A stretch of 64,000 nucleotides of DNA from Simplicillium sp. C3G150-2. Lineage: Eukaryota; Ascomycota; Sordariomycetes; Hypocreales; Cordycipitaceae. Every line of letters starts with the position of its first letter. Position 1 is the stretch's first letter. Location: contig JAJIYY010000003.1 in the NCBI GenBank assembly GCA_022702485.1, positions 2,894,308-2,958,307 on the forward strand, in the 5' to 3' direction. The notes under the pieces were generated by a model, which saw only the letters and a list, made by a program, of their open reading frames with translations, searched no databases and was not told the origin of the DNA. Shown here in pieces: positions 1-12,137 of the stretch. Position numbers and translations under genes: made by a program.

Positions 1-1843
1 GATGTATCGTCCAGGGTTGCAGAGCTTCAAGACAGACTTAAGGTGTGGATCACGCCATTGATGCTGCGAATGGCTCTATCTTGGTGTTGTTGGAGTCGCT
101 ACGCTTGGCTCGCTTTTACCCTTTCAGCCCTGGCTAGTAATTCGCAGATTGGGGAGGCTCTAGCGCTCGATTGGGTTCATCATTAACCTTTTTTCCCCTA
201 TGATGGTGGGTCTTGTTTCTCCCCTAATGGCAGTCGCTATTAACCCAAACAAGCCACTTACTCCACTGAATGATTTTGCGGCTCTGTCGTGTAATTCCAC
301 CTGGGAATTGCGTCCATTTTCGTCATTTGAACCTGTTTTCGCATCTATGGATTCTCCCATTCAGTACAATGGCGCTTTATTTAATCTCCTTTTCTGTCGG
401 CAGTTAACATCTGTATATATATGCTCCTGACAATATGGATCGTCGCTTATTAAACAGTACATGTATGTAACAACGGATCAGCTCGGCTGCGTCGATCACA
501 ACACCACGGATGATTGGGGATGGCGATTTGCCAAGAATTCTCGGACATATAAGTCTGGACGTTGTTTCCCAACTATTATACGATGGAGAACAGAAAGTTT
601 CTGACACTATTAGGCCCCATGAACTACATAATGTTCTTGTTCAGTCTACTGGTGACACATCCACATGGGCTGGCCGCTGTAGGGACAACAGGACAGAGAG
701 ACCACATTGTTAGCCGTTTGAGAAGAGCGGAACCACATATAATTCATAAATCTCGCGCGATCGCATCCCTGCTTCGCAACAATGACCTACCCTGGCATTC
801 ACACGGATGCGATGCCTTTCACGGCATACGCACGGTGTTAATTCCGCTGTATTCTACCAGCTTAGCTTTATGGACGCGAACAGTAAGAGCGGACAGGAGG
901 AGTCGTTGGGTTGCCCAACGGATCGCACGTCGTGTTGCCTCTTAGCAGTTACCCTACAGACGACGCACCTAAATGCTCAGTTCGCCGACATGGCTGTTCC
1001 TGATATGCTGTGTCCGAGTCTGAAGAAATTTGCTCTCTTCTAATTTCTGAATGGCGAATGGAATAGTTAGCCGAACGCGCCCCTGTTAACGAGGTTGAAA
1101 GTGGTCAACTGTTCGCTGACGGCAGACCCTGTTCTGCATGAATTCGCTACTTCATCCGAAACTTTTCTCACGACAGGCTAGGGTAAAGTGATTTCAAAAC
1201 AAGGTAACGTGCTTTATGTGCACTTGCGGAGATTACATCACCACTCATAGACAAAAGCACACCAGATGCTTGTTTCGGATTCCATGTGCTATGGTCGCGT
1301 TGATCTGGCCTTAATCATTGACAGCAATATAGCGACCATGTTGATGAGGCTGGAGGTTGTACTCTATTTGTTCAAAAAGAATACTCATCTGAACTTATCG
1401 ACCAGGAAGGCCGACAATACTGTTTTTGTGTCACGTATGCGTACCTGGCTGAAGTAGAATGCTGTTTACTTGTTTATCGACCATGCTCGGCGAATTTTTT
1501 CTTGTATCAGTTTTCATCAGTGTACAGCACTCCGTGAGCAGAAGCGATGATGCGATTACACTCGGACGAATTTCGAACCAAGCTGGGCTACAGGCAAAAT
1601 CAATCTATCACCTAAACCTGCATTTCTGCTAGACTGTAGAACAAAGTTCTTGTGAGTGACACAGCAATAACAAGCTGTCACAAGGCTGTGCGGGGTAAGC
1701 TGGTGACTTTGCATGAGCCAAGTCGCCTACAAAAAGCTTTCCTGCGTTCATTGTCGAACTGATTGCATAGCACTTGGTCTTATTGGAAATATTATCTTGA
1801 AGTGCATTATATTCGACTATTCAAGCTGGAACAGCAATATTCA
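1..1843. other. Left edge with no supportable gene
   Basis: I see no convincing gene here. One plus-strand frame is open from the window edge to a TAA near 183 (about 60 residues, starting with a short heptad-like stretch, VSSRVAELQDRL). It could be the tail of a gene outside the window, but nothing else supports it. The remaining short frames lack recognisable motifs and splice structure. Confidence 0.5.
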
Positions 1844-2931
1844 ATGGAACCAGCAGAAAAGCAGGTTCTACGCATCTCGGCCTCATCTGGTCACGCCTTA
1901 GCTTGCGCAATTTTGGAGCGCCATGGAGTTAGACCCGAGAACTCGAAGATAGTTGCTGATTCTCTGATTCGTGCAGACCTGCGAGGGGTAGATACACATG
2001 GGATCAATCGCCTAGCAGGGTATATTGCCAGAGTTGAGGCAGGACTTATTAATCCGGCCCTTCGCTGGAATTCCAACAAAGAACGCCAGTGATTGCGAGT
2101 TTGGATACAAAGAGCACTTTCGGGTTTATTGCCGGGTGTTTGTCTGTTGATCATTGTATAGAAATGGCAAAGGTTTTCGGTATGGGCATGGTCGCCGTCA
2201 AACGCAGCAACCATTTTGGGATGGGTGCAACATACGTCCTGCGGGCTGTCGAGCAGGGATTCGCCTGTTTTGCGTTTACCAACGCCAGCCGCGCAATGCC
2301 CCCATGGGGCGGCTCTGAAGCTCTTTTGGGAACCAGCCCCATTGCCGTTGGCGTGCCAGGGGGATCAGAAGGTGATTTCGTGTTAGACATGTCTCCCTGC
2401 GTCGCCGCCCGAGGCAAGATAAGAAAGGCAGCTCGCAGAGGCGAACAAATACCGGAGGAATATGCACTGGACAGCCACGGAAAGTCCACTACGGACCCTA
2501 TCAGAGCGCTCGAAGGTGTTGTGCTTCCTATTGGTGGATCGAAGGGAAGTGGCCTTGCCATGATGATGGACATTTTTGCTGGAGTCATGAGTGGCTCTGC
2601 TTTCGCTGGCAGTGTGAATGACCAATACAAGAATATGGAAGAAAGCCAAAATGTGGGCCACTGGTTCTTTGTCTTCAAGCCCGATATATTCTTGAACGGC
2701 GGCGTGAGTGAGTTCCGAAGGCGCATGGATGACTTGCTGAGAAAGACCAGAGCTGTCAAGAAGGCAGAGGGTTTCGATCGGATTTTCACTAGCGGAGAAC
2801 CAGAGTCAGAGACAGAACAAAAGCGGCGCACCGAAGGCATCCCGTTTACAGAAGGGGAAATTGATGCGCGGCATGAATTGGGAAACAAATATGGAGTTGG
2901 CTTACGACTTGAAATTGTGGAAGGCGAGTGA
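1844..2931 (+). pseudogene. Malate/L-lactate dehydrogenase-type (Ldh_2/AllD family) oxidoreductase, one frameshift
   Basis: This family uses NAD(P)H to interconvert 2-hydroxy and 2-keto acids; the ureidoglycolate dehydrogenase AllD belongs to it. The N-terminal frame from ATG 1844 carries the family signature, a DLRGVDTHGINRL stretch. At about 2055-2068 the frame shifts by one base: the reading SLEFQQRTPVIASLDTKSTFG resumes in the other frame. It then runs without breaks through FGFIAG, the RSNHFGMGATYV substrate/cofactor segment, TSPIAVGVPG and GGSKGSGLAMMMD to the stop at 2931. Joined length is about 360 residues, normal for the family. Apart from the single-base indel next to a CCC run, nothing is missing. 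It is either a very young pseudogene or a sequencing indel. It leads a run of four damaged genes. Confidence 0.85.
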
Positions 2932-3001
2932 AAGATTTGACGGCCAAACATGCTGACTACAAGGACCATAGAAAGAATTACAGTATCTAGGCGTTCAGTT
3001 A

Positions 3002-4712
3002 TTAATAAGTGTATATAAATTCAGGGTGTGCGTCTCCAATATTGTCTCCTTCTTCCTCAAGCACATGATCTCGTCTGCCACTTCTCTTCTCCCTGTTCTC
3101 GTACCATAACCCCAGAGCAAAGAGACATATGAACAGAATAGCAGCAGATATTAGAGAAAATGTTGTTTTGAAGCCTTTCCAGTAGAATGGGGCAGCTTTT
3201 GATTGGAAAGATAGCGATGCCACGAAGCCACCTGCGTTGCCAAGTCCAATTTCCATCCCGACAGCGAAGGCAGTTTTATACGAGCCCGAGACTTTATTTA
3301 GTAACGATATCCAGGCGGCAGGGAGCACTGAGAATGATCCAGACGCGATCAAATAGAGGGCACCGTATCGAATATCCACAGAGACATGCTCCTGGTTCAA
3401 AGTATGATGTATCCGACGACAGCAATGAAGCACCCTGTGAGTGCAAAGCCAGTCCTGTGCTTGAGCTTGTCCGAAAGGTAGGCTATCACTAATGTGCTTG
3501 CCGACGCTATTACAAAATAGGAATAACCAAGGCCTGTATGTGCTTTGCAGAATAGTCTGGTTGAAGAACTCGGACAATGGTTGGAGCAAAGATAGTGCAA
3601 GAGTACACGGTGGAGATGACTCCAATGATAATGAACGAGCTGGATTATATTAGCATCGTGGCTAGAGCAATCGGAAAGAGATGACATGCCTGATATATAT
3701 TTTCCAGCCTGTGAGGCATCGAATTGCAGAGGCTTTATTCAGAACGTCCATGCGACCGATAATTCCATCTTGACGAATTCGGCGCTCCAGATAGGCTCTT
3801 TCACCAGCGTTTAGCCATTTAGCAGTAGCTGGCCAGTCGTTTATAAACGGCCAACATGCAAGAGTAACAGCAACTGTGATGACTCCCTCGATTACAAAGA
3901 TCCACCTCCAAACCTTCCAAGCATTTGAGGAATCGACATTCGCAACTGCATATGTCAACAATCCACCGAATGCATTGGACGTAGCATTGCCGACATGTAG
4001 CAAACTCAGGCGCCATTGTAGTTCATATCTGGGGTAGTAAGCTGACAACAGGTATATTGACCCGGTGATCAGACCTGCTTCGAGAAGCCCAACCACGAAG
4101 TGCATCGCGACTAGTGCCTCAAAGCTCTGGGTCAGACCCTGGCCTATCGTAAAAATCCCTTCCGCCACGTTGTCAGTTGATATATAGTAAAGAGGTTCCA
4201 GGCAATATGTCATACCGAGCAAAATACATTCTCCGCACAGAACGTGGGTGGGCGAAAACCTTTTCACAAGATAGTTGCTAGGAACCTATCGGGCTATAAA
4301 TTCCAATCCAGCTATGGGCATCGACGTAACTTACTTCTGCAATCATCAAACCAATGAAGACAACCACTAACCAACAATTACACTATTAGTAACTTGGCAT
4401 GTGATGTGTACGAATGTTCACGAAACTTTACCGGTGGCAATATTGAATTGACTCCCTGATGGATTCATTCCCAGGTCTTCTTCAAGGCCCTGGATTGCTA
4501 GCGGTGCCGATATTGACGCGACCAATGAGTGAAATAAACCACAGCACAAAAAGCGGAGGCAAAAGTCGCACGTCGAGTTTCCAAATGAGTTGACGATACC
4601 TCGCTGATGGCCACTTTTCATTGCCGCTCGCTACCCCAGTTCCGCCTTCGCCGCCGTGGCTTGATCCCGCGGGGGCTGCCGATCGCAAATTTGCCTTGGA
4701 GAACAGCATCAT
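3002..4712 (-). pseudogene. MFS permease of the allantoate/anion:cation symporter (Dal5-like) family, frameshifted
   Basis: Dal5-type permeases import organic anions such as allantoate, ureidosuccinate and vitamins. Visible family blocks are LDVRLLPPLFVLWFIS with a degraded DRVNIGNA-like motif, IQGLEEDLGM, VPSNYLVKRFSP, GQGLTQSFEALVA, YYPRYELQWR and the C-terminal HPEFIYTY. Several breaks are real introns: GTAAAG-TTAG near 4375-4431, GTAAGT-GATAG near 4277-4328, and a roughly 57-bp intron near 4160-4217 with a CTGAC branch site. Three others are single-base frameshifts, near 4500 (after RVNIGTA), near 3515 (VIPI/FVIASAS, in a T run) and near 3400 (VVGYII/LNQEHV). The gene is therefore complete in length but not translatable as read. 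Start taken at ATG 4712. It diverges from the neighbouring FAD monooxygenase across about 420 bp. Confidence 0.85.
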
Positions 4713-5136
4713 GGATGGAAAAGGGCAATTCGACGTTTAACAATGAAAAAACACTGCTGGATTTCTGCACGGGCACCGGAACTTGTGCAGAGCTCAGTTC
4801 ACTTCCATCACAAGAAATACTGCTAAGCCTCCTATTCACTTCTTGTGGCTAGAAAAAATGTCGCCATGCCTCGTGTTCGGAACCTTCGCATATTGTTCGT
4901 TTAGTCGAAAATAAGGCTGGCAGATTTCCGCGCGCGCATTGTCTCAATGTTGTGGGATACCGCAGCTGACCGTGACTAAATTCTGAGAAGAACAAGGAGA
5001 CAGACCAGTGGGAAAGCAATCAATGACATTGAGTGACACGGGTAAAGAAACGGCAGTGAGATGAACGTAGCATCCTATCCTGATATTCAATAAAGGCAAT
5101 TGTCTGTATCTAACTTAAATCTTTAAAGCGAGCGAC
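4713..5136. promoter_or_regulatory. Divergent intergenic region between permease and monooxygenase
   Basis: About 420 bp separate the starts of the Dal5-like permease (minus) and the FAD monooxygenase (plus). No coding sequence is visible. The head-to-head arrangement suggests a shared promoter, but I see no clear palindromic operator. Confidence 0.4.
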
Positions 5137-6561
5137 ATGCGTACGGAACACGCCAAGACTAAAGTCGACATCGCTATCATTGGAGGTGGTATCGGAGGGT
5201 TGGCACTAGCAATTGGCTTGCAGCAATATGGCCATATCCGAGTCAAACTTTACGAAGCAGCGACTGAGTTCCCTGAAATCGGCGGTATGTCCCAAATAAT
5301 CTTGCAGTGGAGATGTAACGGGGTGAGATGGCATTGCAAAAAGCGGCTGACCGTCTTCAGCTGGAGTGTTCTTCGGAGCCAATGCTATCCGAGCAATGAA
5401 TCTCATTCACCCTGACCTTGGCTCTGCGTATGCCAATTTCTCAACAGGCACTGGCTGAGATTCGAAAAAAGACATTTACTTCGAATTCGTGCTGGCTCAT
5501 GAGCTACACGGACGTCCCAGCGGAAGCCATATCATTTCTCCACGACTGTCTCCATCTGAGCAGCACAGCACTGCACATCGAGCGCATTTCTTGGACGAGC
5601 TTGTGAGGCTGGTGCCCTCAGATATTGTCGAATTTGGGAAGCGATTGCATGATGTGCGAAGACATGAAGACGACGTGAGGACAATTATAGAGTTTGAGGA
5701 TGGTACAAGGACTGAGGCCCATGCAGTCATTGGTTGTGATGGCATCCGATCCATCTGCAGAGACTTCGTCTTGGGCAAAGACAATCCTTTGTCGGCGCCA
5801 ATATTCACGGGGAAACATGCATATCGTGGTTTGATTCCGATGGACAAGGCAGTGGTCGCAATTGGAGCAGAGAAAGCGCAGAACCGCTTCATGTTTTTGG
5901 GCGAAGTTGGCCATGCTCTCGTATTTCCAGTTGCAGAGGGTAGGATAATGAATGTAGTAGCCTTCAGTAACACGAAGGGGGGCGTCTGGGAAGGAGATTG
6001 GGTCAAGCCCATGAATCGCTCCAAGATGTCTGCGGATTTCCAGAAATTTGGGCCAGAGTGTCAAAAACTCTTCTCGGTAATACCAGAACTGCGAACTGAT
6101 GGTTAAAAACGCTGACACCTTCCGCATAGCTCATGGAAAATACTGATCACTGGGCTATATTCGATCTTTCGGAGGATATCCCGTCGTTTGTTGCGCCGAC
6201 TCTACATCTCGTGCTACTTGGCGACAACGCACATGCATGTGCACCACATCAGGGAGCCGGAGCTGGTCAAGCTCTCGAAGATGCGTACATTCTGTCCCAA
6301 ATGATTTGGGACTGTTCATCGCCCTCAGACTTGTTGGCGGCTTTCTTTGGCTATGAAAGTGTGCGACGACCGTGCACCAGATTCGTTCAACAACACGGCA
6401 GGCGGCAGGGTGAGTTGCTGGACTTGCAAAGACCAGATGTCGGGACTGATCTGGAGAAGCTGAAGGCAGTTATCGATGTTCCAATCCGAGAAATTTGGAA
6501 TTCCGACCTTTTAGCGGAACTAGACAAGGCGCGAGCTGCAATGAGCAGTTACAAGAAGTAG
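5137..6561 (+). pseudogene. FAD-dependent aromatic monooxygenase (salicylate-hydroxylase-like), one in-frame stop
   Basis: The product would be a class A flavoprotein hydroxylase of about 431 residues that uses NAD(P)H and O2 on an aromatic substrate. The N-terminal Rossmann motif GGGIGGLALAIGL, the middle GCDGIRS (DG motif) and the C-terminal GDNAHACAPHQGAGAGQALEDA (GD motif) are all present. Exons are 5137-5284, 5361-6076 and 6130-6561. Both introns have GT-AG ends and CTGAC branch sites, and lengths sum to 432 codons. The only defect is TGA at 5456-5458 after NFSTGTG, where family members often have Trp or another residue; no plausible intron removes it. A single point change (TGG or CGA to TGA) would explain it. 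A second, intact paralogue lies at 42.6 kb. Confidence 0.85.
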
Positions 6562-7192
6562 AACAGGACCGGCCGGGGCGTGATGTGGGTGACACCTGCC
6601 GTCGGTCGCTCGAAGCGGCCCAAAACTCAGTGGTCTCTCATCCGAAGTCATTGGGCCTGCAGAGCCGTTTTCGAGAATGCTGTCATGCGGCAGTGCTGCA
6701 CTGCCGCAGAAATACAGCGAACCCCTTCCACCCTTTTTTTTTGGCAGGCGGGGATATCATACCAAACATCCATGGGCGCTACATGACACTGCATTGACTT
6801 GTTGATCGGAGACACTAGTCTGGTGTCGCAATCCGCTGTGGGAGTGTCGCAAGCGGAGCTACTCCGCTTGTGCTAACATCGACAAATAGAACGAGCATTG
6901 ATGCAGCCTCGACAATGATTTCATGATCGCCTGGTGTAGCTGTCCATTGAAGCCGTTCAAAAATAGTGGGAGAGCCTAAAAAGAACCGGAACTTGCAGGT
7001 TTACAGACACTAGTAGCCGTCCGGTTGTAAATCCTGGTAGCCGCCAAGGCACCTATTAGACAGTCTCAATATAAACCATATACATTGTCGTGGTTGAATC
7101 CCGCCGTGATCCCTTGAATTGTTGAAAGGTTTTTGGTGTATTCTGCAACAGTTCAGTTTCGTATCAACATCAGTCTCAAAGCGCCCATCATC
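6562..7192. other. Intergenic, no gene seen
   Basis: About 630 bp between the monooxygenase relic and the sugar-transporter relic. It contains a T run near 6735-6742 and a short near-repeat (gtgtcgcaa) around 6822-6853. No coding signal or RNA gene is recognised. Confidence 0.5.
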
Positions 7193-9218
7193 ATGGCAGA
7201 GAAGGTACCTGCCTGCGCTCCTCCCGCGATGAATAAGTACAATGCCATATCGCCGTATATGATCTTTAGTGTCTTTGTATACCTTCAAGGCGCCCTTTTA
7301 TTTGGAATGTAAGATTTGCTTTTTGCGAATGGCTTTATTCGCTTTCATGTACTGACAGTATAGCGATACTGGCTCTTTCGGCTCACTACAGGCACTCCCT
7401 TCCTTTCTGAGAACTTCGGAACCTTTGATCTAGACAAGCAGGAATACGTGCTGCCATCATCGACCAAAGCAGCGATGAACTCTATACCCTTCGCTGGCCA
7501 GGCCGTTGGAGCTTTCTTCTCCGAAAAGTGTTGCTGGTTATTTGGGCTACAAATGGGGGTTGGTCCTTGTTTCCCTCATACAACTCGTGGCTGTTACGAG
7601 TATGAAGTAAACCGCCGTGTACTGCCGTTATTCACACATTAACGAGAGGGCAGGTTCGCTGATTTCTAACCTCAATGGTTCCTGGGGTCAATTTACCGCT
7701 GGGCGCTTCATTGCATACATATCGACAGGCATTGCAGAGATGGTAGTTACCAACTACTTAGCTGAGATCAGCCCAGCATGAACCCGCGGCCTTGTATCCG
7801 GATCTATGGTTCTGTTTGTAAATTGCACTTATGGGACAACATTAGGTACGGTTCAACTGACATAAATCAACCTAGAATGCACTAGGGAATTTTTGGGTTG
7901 AGTTGGTGTTGGTCAAAACCGGTAAGGTCTGGCGTGAAGCTAACTGTTCCGAACAGGTACTGGCATGAGCCGAGCCTTTAGAGCCGAGAAACACCCAAAA
8001 GGCTGGATAATACCACAGGCAGTGCAGATGATTCTAGCAGTCATTGCTCTATTACTTGTGTGGTTTACTCCCGGTAGGAGAAATATGGCTGACGAATTGT
8101 CGAATTGGTGGCTAATTGGGTTCAGAATCCTCCCGGTGGCTCGTGCTACAGAATCAGAGACCAGAAGCCCTACGGCAATTGAAGCGATTACGGCCAAAGG
8201 ACCATGAGACAAGTCTGAATCGCCAAATTGAGGCCATCGAAATGTCGATTCAAGAGGCTGGCGGTCACAATCGATTGCCCTGGTCGAACTTAATGAAAGG
8301 AAATGTGTACGTCGAACCTGGATTGCATGCTCCCTGTTTGTCTGCATGCAATTCAGCGGTGTTCAGTTTACAAACAGGTAAGCGCATTCAGTCGTCCTAT
8401 TTTCGTTGCTAGAATTTAACTTGTCAAGTTACGGCGCACCCTTTTACGTACAATACGGTCTTGAAGACAGCGCTTCCACCTACATCACCATTGGAAACTC
8501 CCTGCAGGTGGTCAATTGTACATTCGTAATCGTAATGTTTGACTTTTGGGGGAGACGAGCCTTTGCAACAACTTGTGGCTTCATTGGCTTCGTCCTGCTC
8601 GCAATCGTGGCCGAGGTGGGAAGCAGAGAATCCAGATCATCGAGGTCGACTCAAATAATTGTGGCGAGCATTATTCTTTTACAAGTCTTCACAAGATGGT
8701 TTGTCTCAAACGCCTTTGTCGTCTGCGCAGAAATCATTGGAGTTGAAATGAGGAAGAAGCTGATGGCAGTCTGCGGAGTGGTAAATATGATGGCAGCAAT
8801 TTTGCTCACAAGCGTTCTGGTACGTTGGAATGCAGCTTACCCATGCCAGCCAAGACTAATAACATTCAAAGCCGTATTTGATGGATTCGAGATCGGGCTC
8901 TGTAGGTCTCGGAGCTCTGGTAGGATGGTTTTTTGCAGCTACTACTATGTTAAACCGGTAGTAACTATGTATCGATATCTGCTAACCCAAACAGACGTGG
9001 TATTGATGATGTTCGGCGTTTTCTTCATCCCTGAGCTGAAAGGTCGCTCCCTCGAAGAAACAGACGAGCTTTTTGACGCAGGTCTGAAATGGGGATGGCA
9101 ATTTGCCAGCTATCAGACGACCGGTGCCGGAGCTCGCATTGCAGCTCTTGAGATGGACGAACACCTCGGAGAGGGTAAATTGAGCGAAGCAGCATCCACG
9201 GTAAACGGCGATCAGTAG
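7193..9218 (+). pseudogene. MFS sugar transporter (hexose/lactose permease type), multiply broken
   Basis: The remains match a 12-TMS fungal sugar porter. The readable order is an N-terminus at ATG 7193 ending in YLQGALLFG, DTGSFGSLQALP, PFAGQAVGAFF, VAGYLGYKWG, QFTAGRFIAYISTGIAEM, ESSRWLVLQNQRPEAL (sugar-porter ESPRWL signature), WIACSLFVCMQF, LSSYGAPFYVQYGL, and the C-terminal FIPELKGRSLEETDELF signature. Some gaps are ordinary introns: 7309-7367, and one near 8073-8127 that restores E-SSRW. Others are true lesions: frameshifts near 7400, 7530, 8310 and around 8390, and an in-frame TGA at 7779-7781 in the AEISPA-TRGLVSGS loop. It is clearly a pseudogene. Lesions are indels and isolated stops rather than dense C-to-T changes, so decay looks neutral rather than RIP-driven. 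Confidence 0.88.
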
Positions 9219-9807
9219 CTGCAGATAATCATAGACTGGTAGGTTGCACACTAGAGTCTTGACTTTCATTGATACTGTCCTAAGTGCCAACGTCTGAATG
9301 CTACACGGACTGTGTGATTATCTACTGCTCGATTCAGCTGGTGATGCTGAGACGCGGAAAGGGGGCCAAACACAAAATTGGCCACGGCAGCAGTCGCAGC
9401 AATTGGCGGGTATCAATTGTAGGAGAACCAATTTGATCAAATGGTCTATCCAAAGATTATTGTGTGCGGATAACCGTCGTGGGGGGGAATGGCAATCCAG
9501 GCCAAGGGTTCTGGTGGGAGCCAGAAGCTTATGGTCTTAGCGACACAACCACCAGAGTCATACAGTCAATAGTAGAATTGATAGGATTTTAATAAAAAGA
9601 CCAAAAGAGTTGATTGATTGAGGAGGGAAAAATCCTCCTGTGATGGCTATTAGCCTTATCTAATAAAACTATAGAAAACTCCTGGTAGCTCCAAGTCTCT
9701 TAGCCTCCGACTACCACGGTACGAGCACCATGTTGTACTTGTCCCCTCATCTTGCCTCCCCTTCTCAATGCTGGACATCTTGCAGCCTTTTCTTCTGTTA
9801 TGCGCAA
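9219..9807. other. Intergenic between convergent genes
   Basis: No gene is seen. A short inverted repeat (gaggagg, then an A-rich loop, then cctcct) lies near 9620-9641, in the convergent 3' region shared by the sugar-transporter relic and the DHA2 transporter. It could be incidental. Confidence 0.4.
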
Positions 9808-11762
9808 TCACGATGTAATCAATTTCTTGTCTCTAGCAAAAATGCTACAAATGAGCACTATTGAAGAAGCGACGATTCCCACGACTATGCTGTAGGTTAG
9901 TCCTGAGTTACCGCAGTGCCATTGGGGCCGTCGGACTTGCCTAAGACTCTTTGCACGCTCAGAATGTACACTGGCAATGCCGCTGCTCGAAGTGATCCTG
10001 ACATTTCCTGTGCAAACTTGATATCTGAAAGAAGCTTCTTGATGATCTGCACTGCTTTTAGCAATAAAGCTTAAACGAAGAGGCACTTCGGTGGTTACTT
10101 ACAGTCTTCCTATCGGTGAACTTTGCCAAAGCAGCCTGTAAGCCGTTTCTGAGAGACATTTGATAAACAGTATTTGCTGTGCTTATTCCTGTCATCATGC
10201 CAATATTGCTGAAGAGGTAGAGCCCAGAACCTGCAATTGCAATGTCCGCGGGGTCAACTTGCGCTGTCAAGCCAATGAAGCTTGCTGAATGCGCTATTCC
10301 TGTCGCGAAGCCAACAGGCAAGATATAAAAAGGGTCCAAAATACTTCCAGTTCCCCGCCATAGGCATATGAGTAATACAAATGCGAGAACAGAGCATCCA
10401 GCTCCAACAATTGATGGCATTTTGTACCAGCCCGTCCTACCAATCCACCAACCAGCAAGCAGCCCTCCGACCGTGTTGCCAACAGGCCCGGGAATCATGT
10501 AGAATCCTGCCTTGCTAGAGCTTACGCCATCAACAATCTGAAAATACAAAGGAGCCACAAATGTCATCTGCAGGTTGTCAGTTGAGTTTCAACGATTCGT
10601 CGTACGTTCTTGCTCACGCTGGTGATTGCGCTCGTTTGCATTGAAAGCATAGTGTATGAACTGAACACAGCATAGTGTGTGATAAGGCGCAATGGGAATA
10701 TTGGCTCAACAGCATACCATTTTTCAACTGCCAAAAATGCAACCACTGCAATTATGCTTGTTGCTGCAGCCGAGAGTACAGGCAAATTTAGCCAGCCTAG
10801 CTCCTGGCGGCCGAGATGAAGAAACATCAGAAATCCCAGTATGGTTATGCTCAGTAGGAACGCGCCTAAGAAGTCAACTCTTTTGAGCTTCTGGGCTATA
10901 CTTTGCTTGTCCCGATCCTCTGCCGAACCACGGACTGAAATGTTAAGTTTGAGCTCGGTCAAGATCAAGCCAATAAGAACCAGTGGGCATTGAATAAAGA
11001 AGCCCCTGGTTGTGAAGAAAGTCAGAGTCGCTCCGAAAGCTGCGTAGAGGTCTATTGGACAACTCACCATCGCCAGCCTAGTGTCTGGGCAATGTAACCA
11101 CCCACAACGGCACCACAGCTTCTGCCAACTGTTTGAACAAGGTTGACGTAGCTGCGATAAACTGCCACTTTGTGAAGAGGGACTAAATCTGTAAGCAAAA
11201 TTGAAACCATGCAAACCATGCCCGCACCCCCACATCCTTCCAGGGCTCTGGAAGCGATAAGTTGAGGCATTGACTGAGCGAAGCTGGAACAAAGAGTGCC
11301 AGCAGAAAACAAAACGTAAGAAAATTGCAAACATCTCTTCCGTCCAAAGATGTCACTGAGTTTTCCGTACTGCCAGTTGGGTTAGAAAGTTGTGGTAATT
11401 ATCGATCATCATTTGTTTTCGTACCAGAGGCTGAGCGACGGATTGAGAAAGCAAATACGCTGTGAGCAACCAACCGCCATCTTTGAGGGCATCGAACTCC
11501 GAAGATATTTGCCCATAGGTGGTAAGCACAAGGAACACATCCGCCTGGCTCACAAATACGCCTGTGGCCAGATGAGCGATTTGAGTGAAGTTTACAGGCG
11601 TCGTGACTACTAACCAATCAACAACACGGAAAGAATCCCGAACACGGATTTCGCGGATTCGTATTCCACCTGTTGCGAGTTATTTTCGAGTTGCCGTGAA
11701 TCATCATGAGTTCTGAAGATATTCTCGTCCGGCAGCAAAGGTGTTGTCTCAGAAGAGGCCAT
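9808..11762 (-). CDS. DHA2-family (14-TMS) MFS drug/metabolite efflux transporter
   Basis: Predicted plasma-membrane H+ antiporter of 546 residues. Exons (minus) are 11615-11762, 11425-11561, 11068-11369, 10618-11005, 10103-10567, 9941-10046 and 9808-9902. They sum to 547 codons with no stop. The N-terminal tail MASSETTPLLPDE precedes TMS1. Family marks are YGKLSDIFGRKR (loop 2-3 signature), RALEGCGGAGM, GAVVGGYIAQTLGWRW and a late PGPVGNTVGGLLAGW motif. The last intron (9903-9940) is only 38 nt and starts with GC, not GT; it is needed to reach the final TMS (GIVASSIVLICSIFARDKKL). This is the first intact gene after the decaying block at 1.8-9.2 kb. The substrate cannot be told from sequence; export of toxins or secondary metabolites is typical of the family. 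Confidence 0.9.
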
Positions 11763-12137
11763 GGCAGCGATTGCTTCTTCCTATGCGCGACAGGCGGCGA
11801 TGTAGCTTGACCGGGTGCTTTAGCAACAAGGTCCTTGAGATGCATTACAAAAAAGTTGGAGTTGACAGATGTATTATGATTTCTATTTGGGCCGCCTCTC
11901 TTTACTCGTCCGGCGCGTGCCAGGATTCATCTGGAGCAGGATTATTAGTGGCTTATTGATACGGAAGCAAAACTACATGACTCCGCATGGCTTGCAGCCG
12001 AGGGCACACGACGTGGGCCCAGTAGTCGACAGCAGCAACTAGGGGTTTGGGCGACCTATGTAAGTACCATTTTAGCTCAGAAGCTATCTGAGAAAATGTA
12101 ATTATGTACTAGTTTTGTTTAATCATTATTTGGCCAA
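11763..12137. other. Intergenic, DHA2 transporter promoter and bZIP 3' side
   Basis: About 375 bp upstream of the DHA2 transporter and downstream of the bZIP gene, both on the minus strand. No coding or RNA signal is seen. Confidence 0.4.

Noticed and set aside
562..945. 127-residue frame near the left edge
   Set aside because: No family resemblance, no splice context, and overlapping frames of similar length on both strands suggest chance.
4160..4431. Additional lesions in the Dal5-like permease near GQGLTQ and VPSNYL
   Set aside because: Three short introns with good GT-AG ends explain these gaps; only the three single-base shifts remain as true damage.
8007..8130. Extra frameshift in the sugar-transporter relic before the SSRWL motif
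   Set aside because: An ordinary GT-AG intron (about 8073-8127, with a gctgac branch site) restores the frame, so it was not counted as a lesion.
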